From CAZJVD01 sp964549505 (lineage in GTDB: Bacteria > Bdellovibrionota > UBA1018 > CAZJVD01), in contig CAZJVD010000017.1 in assembly GCA_964549505.1 (NCBI GenBank), forward strand, positions 1-52,210: a stretch of 52,210 nt of DNA. Direction: 5' to 3'. Below are positions 51,026-52,210 of the stretch, piece by piece (within the stretch, counting starts at the first letter, position 1; each line of letters starts with the position of its first letter). The notes below the pieces were generated by a model that saw only the letters and a list, made by a program, of their open reading frames with translations, did no database searches and was not told the DNA's origin. Made by a program: the position numbers and the translations under genes.

Positions 51026-52150
51026 AAAACTGGCCCACTTGAGTGAGTAGACTAGCAGTATGTTTGTAGTGCAACTCTTTGGAATGGAATGACAATTGCC
51101 TTTGCTCTGAGCAGTGCAGCTCTCTTGTCCTAATCAGACCTGTTCAATCCCGAACTCTAGTCCTCGTTTCAAACGTGCTGTTCCGATTGGCTACTTCCGT
51201 AGAAAGTCAGATCGTCGTCTCATTAAGAGATGGCGTTGCGTGAGTTGCAAACGAAGTTTCTCGTCTGCAACCTTTGCCGCTGAATTCCGACAACGAAAAC
51301 GTCACCTCAATTCCCCACTTAACCACTTCCTATGCTCAGGTGTTTCCATGCGACGCTCGGCTAAGCTTTTAGGTCTCCACCGTACAACCGTCGCACGAAA
51401 ACTTAAGTTCCTAGCCTCACGTGCTCGCCTGGAACAACAAGCGCGTCTTGACGCATGGACGAAGAGCCCTTTTCACGACGTTCAGTTCGACGAACTAGAA
51501 ACCCTCGAACACACCAAGTGTAAGCCTTTAAGTGTTGGGCTCGTGGTGGATCAAAAGAAGCGTAAGATCCTAGGTCATCAAGTGTCACAGATGCCTGCCA
51601 AAGGGCGACTAGCCAAGAAAGCCCTTAAGAAATACGGGTATCGCCCGGATCACCGAGCCCAGGGACTGGAGCAGTTGTTTGAGCGCGTTTCAAAGGCAAT
51701 TCATCCCGAAGCACTCATCACCTCAGATGAGTGTCCGCGTTATCCGAGAGTCGTAAAGCGACGTTTCCCCCAGGCGAATCACAAAACCGTCAAAGGCCAA
51801 AGGGGTTGTATTGTGGGTCAAGGAGAGCTTAAGAAAATAGGATTTGATCCACTCTTTAGCCTGAATCACACGTGTGCAATGCTGCGTGCAAACATCAATC
51901 GATTATTCCGTCGCACGTGGTGCACAACGAAGAATCCGAGCGCTTTATCTGATCATATTAGTCTTTATGTGAACTACCATAACCGTCTGCTCACGGATCT
52001 AGTCTAAGAGTAAGGTTTGTTACAGAGCGCCGCTGAGTAGGGGAACACTCACGGCCGCGTAGAATTTAAATTCCACTCCATCGTCGCCAATCACTACTCG
52101 TACGCAGGGCACTCCACTCACGCAACAACACACTCAAGTGGGCCAGTTTT
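51026..52150 (+). mobile_element. IS1-like insertion sequence, complete copy (1125 bp)
   Basis: Terminal inverted repeats AAAACTGGCCCACTTGAGTG (51026-51045 and, as complement, 52131-52150) bound the element exactly, and a 9-bp direct repeat flanks it. It carries one transposase gene. Length of target duplication and a DDE protein with an N-terminal zinc ribbon fit the IS1 family in its single-ORF form or a close relative. The exact family is not certain. A second copy begins at 52160. Confidence 0.88.
51114..52007 (+). CDS. Transposase of the insertion sequence
   Basis: A 297-residue protein starting at GTG 51114 with a zinc ribbon (C-P-N-Q-T-C then W-R-C-V-S-C, about 5-45), an HTH 'SMRRSAKLLGLHRTTVARKL' (about 78-97) and an RNase-H-like domain. 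Probable catalytic Asp residues are D126 ('QFDELE') and D205 ('TSDECPRYP'). At the place where IS1 has Glu-Arg-His-Asn this protein reads L-N-H-T (around 250-253), so the third acidic residue is unclear. A short 10-codon frame from the ATG at 51060 precedes it. No frameshift is needed, unlike E. coli IS1. Confidence 0.85.
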   Translation: MQLSCPNQTCSIPNSSPRFKRAVPIGYFRRKSDRRLIKRWRCVSCKRSFSSATFAAEFRQRKRHLNSPLNHFLCSGVSMRRSAKLLGLHRTTVARKLKFLASRARLEQQARLDAWTKSPFHDVQFDELETLEHTKCKPLSVGLVVDQKKRKILGHQVSQMPAKGRLAKKALKKYGYRPDHRAQGLEQLFERVSKAIHPEALITSDECPRYPRVVKRRFPQANHKTVKGQRGCIVGQGELKKIGFDPLFSLNHTCAMLRANINRLFRRTWCTTKNPSALSDHISLYVNYHNRLLTDLV

Positions 52151-52210
52151 TAGGATTTTAAAACTGGCCCACTTGAGTGAGTAGACTAGCAGTATGTTTG
52201 TAGTGCAACT
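52151..52210 (+). mobile_element. Target duplication plus start of a second IS copy (truncated by window)
   Basis: 52151-52159 is the right 9-bp duplication TAGGATTTT. From 52160 the sequence is identical to 51026-51076, the left end of the same element, in the same orientation, up to the window edge. Thus the sequence after the duplication is another copy and not the interrupted genomic flank. Confidence 0.85.

Overview
The window looks like a chromosomal segment of a free-living or predatory deltaproteobacterial-grade organism, most likely a member of the Bdellovibrionota. This is inferred from gene content, not from a search: a complete lower mevalonate operon in a Gram-negative genome, an AgmX/PglI-type protein beside a myxobacterial-type outer-membrane barrel, a GldA/GldF/GldG-like ABC system with a DUF4340 partner, and many small exported proteins without clear relatives. 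Most genes are packed with 1-4 nt stop/start overlaps, so long operons are the rule.

Layout. 1-296 holds the tail of a possible plus-strand gene and an intergenic stretch with long inverted repeats. 297-3897 (minus) is ppk-sixA-ppx, for polyphosphate synthesis and breakdown, preceded by a HIT hydrolase (3927-4262). Divergent from it is a QEGLA/DUF1704 metallopeptidase-like protein (4339-5598). 5606-10123 (minus) is a five-gene envelope cluster: barrel, two exported proteins, a small secreted protein and an AgmX/TonB-like protein, resembling parts of gliding (Glt) machines. 10306-15686 is an accessory-looking, AT-richer stretch: a membrane-anchored SRPBCC protein, an exported protein with a clan-CD-like His/Cys pair, a RelE-type toxin with its RHH antitoxin and operator, an exported unknown, an XRE regulator behind a 26-bp palindromic promoter, and an exported protein with two CxxCH haem motifs. 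A CAU tRNA follows.

15929-21113 (minus) is the macromolecular synthesis operon rpsU-yqeY-[3-methyladenine glycosylase]-dnaG-rpoD. Directly upstream on the same strand lies the mevalonate operon fni-mvaA-pmk-mvaD-mvk (26440 to 21172), which takes HMG-CoA to IPP/DMAPP. HMG-CoA synthase is not in the window. Divergent from it, 26542-29964 is an LptC-LptA fusion, lptB and rpoN.

Two nearly identical 51-53 nt perfect hairpins bracket an exported protein of unknown function (30086-31561). Then come a lipoprotein, a small unknown, and a DHH phosphoesterase (nrnA-like). 34475-39396 is the Gld-like ABC-2 export system. 39452-43343 is a salvage block (thymidine kinase, UPRTase-like, HPRT) continuing into a GHMP sugar kinase and a DUF429 protein, then oppB-oppC permeases. 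An exported protein with a structured leader follows. The minus-strand operon acyl-CoA dehydrogenase-iscS-fdx-oppA-two MaoC-type hot-dog proteins supplies the matching peptide-binding protein.

The right edge is an IS1-like insertion sequence (51026-52150) with 20-bp terminal repeats and a 9-bp target duplication. A second copy in the same orientation starts immediately after the duplication and is cut by the window end.
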